The notes: a model not told the origin generated them from the letters alone. 64,000 bases of DNA from Cristatella mucedo (GCA_009760855.2 WPIO01000006.1:7679001-7743000); one strand, 5' to 3'. Shown: positions 48,701 to 60,614, numbered from the stretch's first letter. Numbers and translations: made by a program.

Positions 48701-49881
48701 TGCACGGCTGCAGGAGCAGATACCGTCAGAAAGGCTGCATATTAGGACACGACGTTGGCGGAGAAAGCCTATGCAGACATGACTGCAAGGGGGGTTGGCA
48801 AGAAGCGGCAAGGCGGAGGACGCAGATGCACGTACCGACAAGATGGTGGGCACCAATAAAAATGTCGAACAGATGGATGGTGCATGCAGCTAATGCTATA
48901 AGTCGATGGAATAACATAGAATTGTGTGCACTATGGGCACAACAAACAGAAAAGCTTCAAACAGGTCTTATCTGTTTCAGATAACGGATTCGAAGCTCGT
49001 CTGAACTTTATACTCAGGAGAATGCCGGAAGGGGGAAGCGGAGGTCCCTAGAAAACTTGACCAATCCTGCACTTGTGAGACTTTAGCAGCACTGAAATTA
49101 TTTCAGAAAAATGGGAGTGGCACTACAATTTCGTTAAATAACAAGCATCGTATGTGTGTTGCTCGATGCTTTTAAATGCAGGCCATTGGGCCATTCGATC
49201 ATCATCCTGCAAACTTGTCTCTGACTCTCCCCAACAGGAAGATGCCTACGATAGCAGCCGCTGCATCCGACACCAAGCAGCAAAGACAAGGCAGCACCTC
49301 TGCCGCACTGCCATCTCCTCGTCGCTTTTGTAAATTGCTGCCTCCACCTGCTTGCACGGCAGGATTGCAGCTGCCTGGCTAGCTGGCTAGCAGCAGTGCA
49401 TCCAGCTCCATCGGTCGCACACCCAAAACAAACAATGTCATCGGCACAGTCGCATCGGCAGCAAACTCCCGCATAGCACTGCCGGCCACCGCTCGACATG
49501 ACACTTCATCGCTGCAACCATGTGGAGCACAGTACTTGCCGGCTACTATATATTGAATCGCCCTTTGCCCAGGCCACTGCACAGGCAAATGTGTAAGGCA
49601 GCTGAGCATGCTACCGGTAAAGCTGAACCTCGCTTGACCTTGCCCAGACGGCCAACCATGGAGTAAGCTGAATAAGCCCGATAGCCCGCCCATGTCTCCA
49701 CACAGCCATAAACGGATCTCGTACGGCCAGCCAATACTGCACAGTACTGCGCAGCGTGCGAGATGATGATGTGAAAATAGAAAACACTGAACAGCAAGCA
49801 AGTGCACGCCCTGGCTCGCCCCGCAGACACATAATCGGATAGAAACGTCACACGTGTCGACGGCATGCTCGGCACACTCAC

Positions 49882-50110
49882 CTTCATTGCGATTATCTCG
49901 TCCTTGGTATAGCCGTTGGCACAGAATAGGGCGATATTTGAAGTCATTCCGCAACTCTGGCGCACGCCGATGCGATAGCGAAGTGTGAGATGCAGTCTCC
50001 GGTCCGTCAAGTCGATCACGGCCACGTCGGCATTGTAGAACAAATCCAGGGCATTAGCCTCGCCAAAGTCCAGCTTCTTAAAGGGCACTACCAGCAGCGT
50101 CACCTCGAGA
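49882..50110 (-). CDS. ASK1: ASK exon 2 (thioredoxin-binding-like domain)
   Basis: The acceptor is CTGTAG/T and the minimal donor AAG/GTGAGT, giving one base plus 76 codons. The product contains KKLDFGEANALDLFYNADVA, followed by IGVRQSCGMTSNIALFC. These match human HFGKLDFGETTVLDRFYNAD and LGVRESFSMANNIILYC closely. In human ASK1 the Cys of the ILYC segment is reported to matter for thioredoxin control, and it is kept here. The frame stays open beyond the donor down to 49546, and the next residues also resemble the family, so the exon may be longer (see findings). Exon 1 joins in phase. Confidence 0.92.
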
Positions 50111-50724
50111 CTACAGCGAGTCAATCGCATTCAGACGCTTCGGAGAACCTTGCATGGCCCGAGGCATTAACGCTTGGCAAGTGGCTGGCATTCAGCTCTA
50201 GGAACATGAAAACTAGCTAACCTCCAAGCAGGCACTGAGAACAAGAAAACGTTGTGAAAGGTCCCCTAATAAACCTATTGTCGCTGCTTCTTAAGGCCTA
50301 TTCAAACTTTGTCATAACTTTCCGACGAAATTTTTTAGAGCACCATCAAAGCACATGCAGAAATATCGTCATGGACATGCCTCGCGCGCACTATTCGAAA
50401 ACAACATCTTTGCTATTGCATCGGATTGCTTGCTCTGCAATGGTCAAAGTTGGAAACAAGCATTTCTGTGCAGCCGAAGGCCAGATACGTTCAGAAAGGC
50501 TACAAGAAATTGATGACGGTCCAAAAAACTAATTTCAACAGCTGTTCCTGATTATCGATGAATGAAAGAAATAGTTTGGACTCCTCCCTTGGTGATGCCT
50601 TGCGCGTTGCAAAAAGCATATTTCTCATAATCCTAAAGTGCATTTATTCACAACTGCAGATCGCTATGATCTCAGTGCCCTAAATATAAGTTAAGACTTA
50701 CATAGCCGCTTAAAATTCACATTA

Positions 50725-53270
50725 TCTTAAGTGGCATACAGACGAGTATTGCAGCATGCACCTTGTACCATACATAGACAAGACAAAGATAGACAAAATT
50801 TTGAAATCTGTTTGGAGTGCAGGTCTTCTTGATCTGCACCCAAACTCGACCGGCAGCCTCGATACCCTCACTGATGCAATGAACATGACATTCAGGAGCG
50901 CTCTTGACAATCATGCTCCTGTTCATTCTATCCATGTACAGAGTCGTGGAGATTCCTTTCAATTTACAAAAAACTCCTAAATATGCGCCATGTCAAGCAC
51001 AGGCTTGAACGTCGTTTCAAGAAATCGGGGTGTGATGTAGATCTAGTCGATTTCAAAGACTTCCTTCGAGTTTATACCGGCGCTTAAAAAAGCCAGGGCT
51101 TTTTTGTCACTCGAAAACTAAATTGCAGCCAGTCAGACACAAAAAAAGATTTATAAGACAGTAAATAATTTACTGGCCCATGCTGAGAGGTCTGGCTCCC
51201 CAGACATTAACAGCTCAGCCAAAAAGTGTTCAGCCTTCTTTACTGAAAACATTGTGCACATTCGTGCCTCCATAAAGCCCCCCTCCGAGTAAAGCAATTG
51301 TGGAATTCCAACCAGTGACCTTCCTTAAAAGGTTTTCCGAGGTTTCTGCGTGCGATGTGGCTATTTTAATCAAGTCTAGTAAAAAGAGCTCGTCTCCTGA
51401 AGGCCCTATACCATCATCTCTGTGGTCTTCACAGGCAGAACAACTTAGCCCTGCCATAACCGAGATTTTTAATGCTTCTTTGGTAAAAGGGGTCGTCCCC
51501 AAGACCTTCAAATCGGCAATCGTTAGAACCATACTTAAAATGCCTGGATTAGATACAGATACAGAGGTTCTTGCGAACTATCGCCCAGTTTCCCTTCTTC
51601 CATTGTTGTCAACAATTCTTGAAATAATTGTTGCTCAGCAGCTGGTTGAACACGTTGAAAAGAATGAAATGGCAGATACATTTCAACCAGGGTTCAAGAG
51701 GCAGCACTCCACTGAAATTGCTCTCCTCCGTGTTAACAATGACATTCTACGTGGCAACGATGACGAAAATGTCACTGCCCTAGCTCTGCTAGATCTGTCA
51801 GCTGCCTTCGACACCATTGATCAAGATGTTCTTCTTGAGCAATTGAGAACAACGATCGGTCTGGCAGACAAGGAATTGGCGTGGTTTAAATCGTACTTGT
51901 CTGATGTGTTCAATCCGTGTCGTATGAGGGTCAGGTCTTACAAACGAGACGAGTCACCTGTGGGGTCCCTGAAGGGTCCATACTCGGTCCCTTGCTATTC
52001 TCCATTTATACTCAACCTCTCGGAAAAGTGATTAAGGCCCATGGAGTAAGATATCACTTTTATGCCGAGCTGGGTTGGTCTAGCGGTTAAGGTGCTCACC
52101 CCGACTAAGGTCTGGCTGAGGTCGTGGGCTCGAGCACTGAGGCATATGTGAAGCGCCTGAACAGAGATTTAGTTCTCTTGGGGTGCTATACAAATGAATT
52201 ATATTTTTTATTTTATTTATGCTGATGATACTCAGCTGCATTTGTCATTCAAACCGTCGGAATCTGCTGCAGCAACTGAGAAACTGAATGCTTGCCTTGC
52301 CGACATTCGATCACGGATGTCGGAAAACTTCTTGAAACTAAATGAAGATAAAAACCGAACTGCTGCTCATAGGACACCCTAAACATGTGGCTGAATTAAA
52401 AGGCTTTGCCCGTCTAATAGGTGATGCTGTTGTGCGACCATCATCACGTGCTCGAAATTGAGGTGCCGTTTTCGACAGCTGCCTCAATTTTAAAAGCTTC
52501 ATTCACAAGACTGCTTCTACAGCTAGCCATCACGTCCGATCCCTATCCAAGATTAGGAGCTGTCTTCCACAGTGGCTTGCAAAAAATTTAACTAGCTCCT
52601 TAGTTCTGTCACGGCTTGGTTATTGGCATTCCCTTTTGGCTGGGCTACCAAAGAAAGCAACTAGGCCATTGCACCTGGCTATGAACATAGCTGTAAGGCT
52701 AGTCTTCAAGTCCCAGAGGTTTGAGCACGTGTCTCCTTTGCTGAAAGAGCTAGGATGGATACCGGTTGATCAATGGATACAGAGCAAAGTTCTTACGCTG
52801 ACCCACAAGGCCCACTATGGCTTGGCTCCTTCGTACCTAGCTTAACTGCTGCACCAGCTTCAGCCTTTTCGAGCCCTCAGGTCCTATATGGACAATAAAT
52901 TAGCTGCTCCATTCCTCTGCGTAAAGACAGTTGGCGGCAGAAGCTTTAGCTCTGCAGGTTCTAGAATGTGGAACTCGCTTCCACAATTCTTACACAACGA
53001 CAACTACACTCCTGCTGCCGACTATGACTCATCCATTTCAGCGGTCTTGAGCTGCTACTTTCATGCTACTCACTACCTCAACTGCTCTTCCGACTCTGCT
53101 ATGCTTCCCACTTTTTTTTTGTCGTGTGAGACGAAGTCTGTTGGCTACCAAATGCTTACCGAAAGCCGCTTAGGCTGTGAGTGCGCTATACAAAACTCTC
53201 CTGTGTAACACCCACACAGTCTTTATGGCTTTGTGGAGTTGCAGACAGAGATACATTACATTAAATTGCA
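50725..53270 (+). mobile_element. L2-B LINE (ORF2 linker, RT, 3' end), split by a SINE
   Basis: The best L2-B copy. Frame pieces give the pre-RT linker (SALDNHAPVHSIHV, 50890-50940). The open frame 51300-52031 has the RT motifs NYRPVSLLPLLSTILE, FQPGFKRQHSTEIALLRVNN and ALLDLSAAFDTIDQDVLLEQ. The box [16 protein letters not shown] (about 51960-52010) is in another frame. YADD is split by a SINE-A at 52066-52215, resuming as DDTQLHLSFKPS. The C-terminal part has FEHVSPLLKELGWIPVDQWI. The L2-B tail (CACCCACACAGTCTTTATGG...) ends at 53265. Several frameshifts make it dead. Confidence 0.93.
52066..52215 (+). mobile_element. SINE-A inserted in the L2-B RT, with target-site duplication
   Basis: The tRNA-like head has an A box (TGGTCTAGCGGTTAAGG) and a B box (GGGCTCGAGCACT). 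The body is GCATATGTGAAGCGCCTGAA, the tail AGAGATTTAGTTCTCTTGGG GTGCTATACAAATGAATTAT. It is flanked by TTTATGC on both sides (52059-52065 and 52216-52222). The host L2-B reads HFYA before and DD after. Confidence 0.93.
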
Positions 53271-53386
53271 TAATTTGCCCTGTAGGTTATTTCCTGATCC
53301 ACAACACTCAGTGTTGGTTTGTTTGTGCATTTGTGTGAGTTTGTTTGTCTAAGCGTGAATGGAGCGTTTGTGTGGGCGTGTTCGTT

Positions 53387-53387
<1 letters not shown>

Positions 53388-53462
<75 letters not shown>
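53388..53462. repeat. (TG)n microsatellite
   Basis: About 37 TG units, followed by GCGTGCGTGC variation. Confidence 0.98.
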
Positions 53463-53465
<3 letters not shown>

Positions 53466-53522
53466 CGTGCTGGTGTATGTGTGCGTGTAGTATGTGTTCC
53501 TGTTGGTATATGCTGTATATGG

Positions 53523-53685
53523 CACACTTGGTAAGGCGGTTGCTTTCGCGACCTCGGTCCCGAGGTCGTGGGTTCGAGTCCTGCGGTGGGCGATCCTTTA
53601 TAGCCACTGCAAGCGGTGTTGATAGCCGTAAAGGCTCTTCTGTCGCTATAAAAAAAGGAGCTGTTTAATCAGCTAGGATTTTTTT
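53523..53685 (+). mobile_element. SINE-B, complete, with target-site duplication
   Basis: tRNA-like head with A box (CTTGGTAAGGCGGTTGC) and B box (GTGGGTTCGAGTCCTGC), a central GGGCGATCCTTTATAGCCAC TGCAAGCGGTG segment, GATAGCCGTAAAGGCTCTTC, and the tail CTGTTTAATCAGCTA. TATATGG flanks it at 53516-53522 and 53686-53692. Confidence 0.92.
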
Positions 53686-53709
53686 TATATGGAGTCAATA
53701 ATATGTAAA

Positions 53710-53890
53710 AAAAAAAAAGGTGGCTGATTCAACTGCCTCGTTTATTTAGCAGCAGACGAGCCTTATTAATAGCCCTATCACCATCTCAAGCAGTGGGCAT
53801 AAACGATCGCCACCCACAGCAGGACTTGAATCCCCTGACCTGCGTTGAGAAGAGCAAGCACATTACCATTGGGCTAAGACCCAGGGAAAC
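53710..53890 (-). mobile_element. SINE-B, minus strand
   Basis: Complement of the family: poly-A/T edge, TGGCTGATTCAACTGCCTC, CAGACGAGCCTTATTAATAG, B box complement AGGACTTGAATCCCC, and an A box complement near 53865-53885. It lies tail to tail with the copy at 53523-53685. Confidence 0.88.
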
Positions 53891-54964
53891 AACATGGGCA
53901 GCATCCTTAAGGATGCATGCTAATAATTTACTCCAATATTACCCAGTTCGCAAGGGGGTGACAGGTGGTCCAGCTTTGCAGAGCTTCCGGAAGATAATGA
54001 ATACTCGACAATGACAAATGCAGGACATTTGCGTGGCTTGACAGACGGGCGAGCCGAGCAAGCCCGAGGCGAGGCTTGCAAAAATACAAATCGAAAGTCG
54101 ACATCGGAGATAAGGTCGCAGGGAAGACCTCGAAACTAAGATGGAGGCAAGTGGCACCGACTCCGCAGTCACACTGGAGCAATGGCCGGATGGCAAGGAC
54201 ATAAAAACTGGTAGTCTCAAGCAGCATTAAAGCAGCCGGCAGGCGACTCACATCGCCCTGACAAGCGTATGACTCCCCACACAATCAACTTCCATCAATC
54301 ACAACGCTGACTTATTTTGCAAATGATGCACTTGCAAAGTTGGCAATGCCAATCAAGAGCCGGGCATGAAACGAAAGGCCTTAGGAAGTTCTTTTCGATC
54401 AAAATTCGGCCCAGCACAGCACCCCATGCAGCATCTGCTTTTACCACTACACGTTCGTCCTGCCAACTGCCACGCTGGTACCGCCAGCAGACAGGCATTG
54501 GCCGAACAGCTTTACCAACAGGGCTGCATCGTTCCATTGGGGGACGGTCCGGTGCATGCCGTGCATTCGTTCGTCTGCCATCGGTGCTGTGCACTGATGC
54601 CCCGAGAGATGAGCCCATGTGCCGTTCAGAGGCTGGAAGTTCCGGGCTCTCGGACGCCGATGGGCAGCCGGCTGCCAGCTCACGTTCGTCTGCTACGTGC
54701 TACTCTTGTCCCATGCGTTGTCTGGCCAACATCGCGATTGGCGCAGAGCGCACGCACTGGGCACGCACACACCGGGCACGCAACACCGGGCACGCAGCAC
54801 CGGGCCGCACCGGGCACGCAGCACGATCTGCTCCTCAGAGGCGAGCTGTCGTGAGTCATCAGCCGTGAGTACCCAGTCAGAGCCAGCTGCTAAAATCTCA
54901 CCTGGGTCATGATCGTTGGCTTTAGCATGCTGGCCTAAGCATGATGATTGCTTTTCCATGCACG

Positions 54965-55205
54965 ACACCGGGCTAGCTATCTGTTGGCTAGCGAATGCGT
55001 ACCGAAAGCTACTTACGCTTTGAGTGCACAACAGAAAGCTCTCTTGCATAAGACCCACTTGGTCTTTGTGGCTTTATGGAGTTACAGCCGGAGACATTAC
55101 ATTACGTTGTTAACCCCACAGGCTCTGACTCTTCTTCACCGAGTTGTAAAGCGCCTGGAAAGACTCAGTTCTCTTGGGACCCAATAAAAAGTATCGTTAT
55201 TATTA
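54965..55205 (+). mobile_element. L2-B 3' tail joined to an L2-A-type tail
   Basis: 54965-55110 is the L2-B 3' end (GTTGGCTAGCGAATGCGTAC ... TTGGTCTTTGTGGCTTTATG). 55120-55205 has the other tail type (AAGACTCAGTTCTCTTGGGA CCCAATAAAA and (ATT)n). Confidence 0.75.
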
Positions 55206-55738
55206 TTAAAAAATAATGGCTGTTGAAGCTGTTGATAAATGAGCTGACAATCGCTATTTACTGTTCTCTCGCTCACAACATATGCTCAATGCAGCCTATT
55301 GCAACAACGAACCGCTTTTCTAATTTTGTGTGTTGCCCCTGCATGCATGCCTTGGCATTTTCAATGCATGCACCATGCAACCGACTGGAATGAACACCCA
55401 GACCTAAAAATCTATCCAAAAGCAAAAGGCAACTTGAGTTTGGACTTTAGAGGGTGTAAGAAGCCCACCAGCCTCAAGGCCAGGCAGACCTGCCCTAGCA
55501 CGGCAACTTTCCCGTGGCTTTCATTCCTCGATGGCCGCCTGCTGCTCATGCGAGAGCCCCAAAGCTACGCCTGGGGCGCAGCAAATGAGCACCGGCGAGC
55601 GAGGCATCGTCTGCCTCAGACGATCACTGCAGAAGCAGACGATGGCGGGCCACCCAAACTCCTACCTGACTACATCGCTAGGAGGAAGTGAAAAGTAAAA
55701 AAAAAGGAATCTTTAAATATAAGTTTAGAACTCAATTC

Positions 55739-56263
<525 letters not shown>

Positions 56264-56322
56264 TGACCGCTACCACTTGCAGCTACTGGCTGGGCGCTGC
56301 CATAAGCCGTCGCCGTGACTAC

Positions 56323-56465
56323 CTCTCGCAGGCGCTTCTCAGTTCGGCTGTGACGTTCTCTTGCACCATCTGGGCGTCTGGCGTGCACGAAGCGCTGTCG
56401 ACGAAGGCCATGTTCACCCTGGTACTGGACAGGCTGTCTTGCCTCGTTGCACTGTGCGTAGACAT
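56323..56465 (-). CDS. ASK1: ASK exon 1 (start codon, N-terminus)
   Basis: The exon has 47 codons plus two bases and starts MSTHSATRQD. An in-frame TGA lies three codons upstream of this ATG, so no longer N-terminus is possible in this exon; the context GAGACCATGT is a reasonable start. Residues 19-47 (MAFVDS... to ELRSACE) align with the human segment that begins VAYVINEASQG and ends SLREACE. The donor is AG/GTAGTC, and read-through would hit TAG at once. The split codon AG/T gives Ser on joining to exon 2. The protein lacks the long glycine/proline-rich leader of human ASK1. A later Met at residue 19 could also start. A non-coding 5' exon further upstream is possible but not visible. Confidence 0.85.
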
Positions 56466-56954
56466 GGTCTCTGCTCATCGGTCCGCTGCGTCTGGAACGC
56501 AGACACGAGAGTGGGAGCACAAACAGAGCGAACGCTGCAGCTGGCGCAGAACGAAGCCGCACCGCCTGCCGTGCCGCAAGGGGTTCGGCACTGCCTGCCA
56601 CCAGCAGCTTGCAGCTTGCTGGTCTGGGGCTGCTGCTGCTGGTTGCTGCCTTGCTTGTGAAAAGCCAGCCAGCTGTCATCTGCCGGCTTGATGGGAAACC
56701 CTGTTGTGCTAACAAAAACTTAAAAATAAACTCTGAGAAGAGTGAGCAGGCGATGAAATTAACAGGGTCGGGGACCTGTGCCTCTATCTTGGCCTGGTCT
56801 GGCAGACCTCGGTGACCCCGCCCCAGCCCCCTACCCCCGCCTTCTACCCCCTATCCCCCACGCCCCTATCCCCAGCCCCCTATCCCCCTACCTCCAGCTC
56901 CCTATCCCTATTGCGCTACGTATTTACACCCACGTTCTGCAGAGCCATCATATG

Positions 56955-57129
56955 CTACCCAGGGGCTACGACACTTGCTTCAGGCAACCGAGATCGTAGG
57001 TTTGAACCCTTTACGTGTGTGAAACGCCGTATATGTATTATAATATATACAAAATAATTCATTTGTATAACACCCTAAGACCAATTTCACCCCCTCTGAA
57101 TATATATACATATACGTATTTGCATATAT

Positions 57130-57173
<44 letters not shown>

Positions 57174-57218
57174 AGAGAGAAAGTTATCTTGGGGCGCTAC
57201 ACAAATGAATTATATTGT
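56955..57218. mobile_element. SINE-A head and opposed tails around a (TA)n tract
   Basis: A plus-strand head remnant (GATCGTAGGTTTGAACCC, then GTGTGAAACGCC) runs into TA-rich sequence. A minus-oriented tail (AATTCATTTGTATAACACCC at 57055-57075) and a plus-oriented tail (ATCTTGGGGCGCTACACAAA TGAATTAT at 57187-57215) flank a (TA)n tract. This suggests nested or rearranged insertions. Confidence 0.6.
57124..57172. repeat. (TA)n microsatellite
   Basis: TA units followed by AAAGAGAGAGAAAG, lying between two SINE-A tails of opposite orientation. Confidence 0.95.
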
Positions 57219-57229
57219 TCACTCGGATG

Positions 57230-59430
57230 CAATAATAATACACTTGATAAAGTGCCCTCAGAGAACTCAATCTCTCTCTAGGCGCTTTAAATTTGCTGCA
57301 AAGGGAAATGCAATTGAATGGTGAGTAATATCAAGCTTGATAAACAAACAAAATGAATAACATGGTTATGGGTGACATGCACAGGGTCAGCATGCAAATG
57401 TGGCTAGTGGCAGCATGCACAGTGTCAGCTTGCATAAGCACATGAAGAACGAATCACAGCTACCCACTAAATGCTGCCCTAAATAGGTGTGTTTTTAAAT
57501 GTGGTCAAGTCAGGAGATGTTCTGAAACAAGTCAGGAGGGAGTTCCAGGCTTTGGGAGCATACGAACTAAACGCACGGTCTCCAAAGGATTTAAGGTTTG
57601 TACGAGGTATTGGTAAGCTGTTGGATTCCGAAAAGCGGGTGGTACGATGCTTGGCCTGATGGGGGAGTGGATCCGATTGATAGGCTGGAGCCAAAGAATG
57701 AAGGGACCTAAAGGTGAGCGACAAAACCTTGAAGTCAATCCGTTGCTTGACTGGTAGCCAGTGCAGGTCGGCGAGAAGTGGTATGATGTGGCAACTGCGA
57801 CGCTCACGACAGACAAGCCTAGCTGGGGAGTTTTGCACCAGCTGTAATCGCCTGATTGCACATGCCGGTGGGCCAGAAAGCAGTGAGTTACAGAAGTCAA
57901 GACGGGATGTCACAAATGCATGGACCAACTTAAACGCGGTATCCTTATCTAAACAAGCCCGAATTTTAGCAATGTTGTGTAACTGAAGTAGGCAGACTTG
58001 ATTGTGGAGTTGATGTGGTCGTCTAACGAGAGGTCACTTTGGAACATGACACCTAGATTTCGAGCTGATTCAACAGGAGATATGCTGACAGAGCCAATTT
58101 TGAGTATCAGCCTTTATAATTTCTGAATCACACTGGGTTTGCCCATAACTAGTAAGTTAGTTTTATCATCGTTTAGTTCTAGAAAAATCTGCAGCCATCC
58201 ATGTGCGGATGTCATCAATACATGCAGTAAGTGAGTTGAGAGAATTCGAGTTGCTCGAAGGCTGGGAGGGATCAAAGCAAAGGTACAACTGAGTGTCATC
58301 GGCATAGAAGTGAAAGCCTAGATTGTGCTTGGCAATCACATCAGCATGAGGGAGAGTATAAACCGTGAAAAGAACCGGACCTAGCACGGAGCCCTGAGGT
58401 ACCCCATATTTCAGAGGTACCTAGGATGATCTTTGTCCATTCACGTCGATACTCTGGAGTCTTCCCCTGCGATAGGACCTGAACCATTGCAGAGCAGTGC
58501 CAGTGATGCCCAGGCGAGATGAAAGGCGCTCTAGAAGAACTTGGTGACCGATAGTATCAAAAGCTGCCGAAAGATCGAGCAAAACAAGCAGAGACACTCT
58601 ACCTATGTCTGCATTCCTAAGTAGGTCGTTGTACACCCTAAGCAATTCTGATTCTGTGGAGTGATTAGCTCTAAAGCCAGACTTTTTCAAGCTTCCGCTT
58701 AGTAGACCTAGCTAGTTTAATGTCTGTGGTAAACCATAAGCCGTCTGGGCGGGGGGGGGGGGGGGGGGTGCACTGTGCGCTTTGTCAGAGGTGCAAACTT
58801 GTCGAGCGTGTCAGCTAGTGTCGTGTTGTAGCTATCTACCAATGATGACAGATTGGAGGGAGGACTGAGTAGCAGAGGCGAGGCAGATATTCTTGCAAGG
58901 ACAGCATCGATGTCAATGGTCTTGAGGTTCCGCGATTGACATGTGATTTTAGAGGAGGAGGCAGGTACACACTATAGATTGAATGAGATCTGCATTTGGT
59001 CAGATAAGCAGGATTTGGTAATAATTGATGATGACAAAGTGCAGTTGTATGAAAACATTTGTTTGAGTATGTGTCCATTGATGTGAGTACGGCCATGCAC
59101 ATGAGCCATAAGAGACAATGAGTCTCTTATGCACAAAATTCAGTGCTGAAGGCATCAGATGAGTGATCATAGTGAATGTTGAAATCACCTAACATAACGA
59201 GGAAGGATCATAATGGAGGTGCAGCACACGTATGTGTTAATAGCAGCTTCCAGGAGTTGGGCAGAAGGCAAGACACAGAAGGCAAGACACTGACGGTAAG
59301 GCTCAGCTCGAACCAGTGACCCTTTGGGGTGGCCAAAGGAGTTGGAACCAAAAGGCAAGTAAAGGGTCCTAATCAATAAAAGATTGCCCAAGCAAGCAGG
59401 AGTAAGCTGCCAAGGCTCTTGAACCACATT
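57230..59430 (-). mobile_element. L2-A LINE, longest copy (endonuclease C-terminus and RT)
   Basis: Read on the minus strand from 59430, broken frames give an endonuclease end (the DFNIHYDHSSDA-like block near 59170 and a SDQ block near 59010). The linker follows (DSYNTTLADTLDKFAPL near 58830), then RT motifs LLVLLDLSAAFDTIGHQVLL (58560-58620) and FHFYADDTQLYLCFDP (58250-58310), then LLADLHWLPVKQRIDFKVLS. The 3' UTR and tail are at 57230-57480. A poly-G run (58751-58768) interrupts the coding part. The copy is about 2.2 kb, 5'-truncated and not functional. Confidence 0.93.
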
Positions 59431-59849
59431 GCAAATGAAGCTGTTGAATCAGAACCTTTACTTTTCTCTTCACCTGAGTTCTTTCGAGACCAATCCTTCT
59501 ATACCTCTCCTAGTCCCCCAGAGACAGGCCAAGCAGCAGCAAGACGGTTAGGGCAGACGTAGATCATGATCCAAATCGGACATATTTAGAATGCATGAGA
59601 AACTTTGAATCCACTAAAGATAACCCAGTAAACTGCAAGAGCAGGCCGTCACGACAATGGCAATAGATATTATAATTTCCATGCGCTGGACAGTAGCAGT
59701 AGCTAAATCAATCGGTAAGTCCAGAAGGGTAAATGTATGAATTTATGCATATTTATATGGCTCTCTTCATCTTTCTGTTTTTGTCTATCTGTCTGCCTCT
59801 CTGGCTGTCTCCCTGTCTGTTTATCTCACTGTCTGTCTTGTCTCATTGC

Positions 59850-59864
59850 CTCTCTTTCTCTCTC

Positions 59865-59955
<91 letters not shown>

Positions 59956-59967
59956 TTGTGTGTGTGA

Positions 59968-60017
<50 letters not shown>
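59850..60017. repeat. (CT)n then (TG)n compound microsatellite
   Basis: About 95 bp of CT then about 70 bp of TG, preceded by degenerate CTGTCT sequence from 59775. Confidence 0.98.
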
Positions 60018-60018
<1 letters not shown>

Positions 60019-60614
60019 TTCCTTCTGTGTCGCTCTTGCTGTCTCTCATTTTCTGACGTTTGTCTCTGGCTCTCCTTTCTGTCTTGCATTCAGCTGGCAA
60101 ATCCTGGTTGCCTGTGCCTGGCTTAGAAGTTCGCCCTACTATTTCAGGCAATTGACCCATTTCTTTGATGGTTTGTTACGGCCAGACGAATTACTCGATG
60201 TGGGTTTATGGCCAGGAGAATGACTCAGCACGAGGGCGATAGCCGGGCTGGCAGAGGTGACTAGAGGCCAAGTAAGTGCTGAGTTCACAGCTTCACTGAT
60301 TGCATCAAGTAGATACACTTGTGTATACATCTATGTGTCAAAGCAGTCCGGTCGCATTTGCTTCAGCTTTGTATACCTTTGCATGATTAATGCCGCTTAA
60401 AAGGTTCGGTGGGGAACTTACAGAGGCATTCCTGACTTCCAGTGGCATTCCTGACTGTGCGGCTTCGGAGCAGATGTAGCTATGGACTGTGACAGACACT
60501 AGGTACTGCAACGCTTTGCAGAGCTGCTTTTGATTTTGGAAAAGGCAGCCCAGCTGAGCAACCACTTTTCGGTCAGTGCTAGCTCTGCGAGTAGGCAGTG
60601 TCAAAAAATAAATA

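Larger units (their letters stand above)
46535..49881 (-). other. ASK intron 2 (may hide coding sequence)
   Basis: It holds a (CT)n tract (46852-46943), a plus-strand L2-A 3' end (46975-47870), a Tc1 fragment (47880-47960), an unnamed repeat shared with 31.5 kb, and a minus-strand L2 reverse transcriptase piece (48340-48500). Stretch 48520-49540 shows nothing. In human ASK1 about 55 residues lie between the parts encoded by exons 2 and 3; their start may be the open frame continuing below 49882. Confidence 0.5.
56466..57230 (-). promoter_or_regulatory. Upstream flank and possible promoter of the ASK gene
   Basis: This sequence lies directly upstream of the start codon. It is GC-rich for about 200 bp. 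It then has a C-rich block on the plus strand (56815-56915: CCCCTA and CCCC units), so the gene's sense strand carries many G runs there. No TATA box is placed convincingly; the (TA)n at 57125-57172 is a microsatellite. The 5' end of the transcript cannot be seen, so the promoter assignment is inference. Confidence 0.3.

Noticed and set aside
51300-52031. The longest non-repeat-like frame (243 codons) as a host gene.
   Set aside because: It is the reverse transcriptase of an L2-B retrotransposon, broken before and after.
53523-53600. A tRNA gene at the SINE-B head.
   Set aside because: A and B boxes are present, but it is followed by the SINE-B body and flanked by a target duplication, so it is a retroposon.
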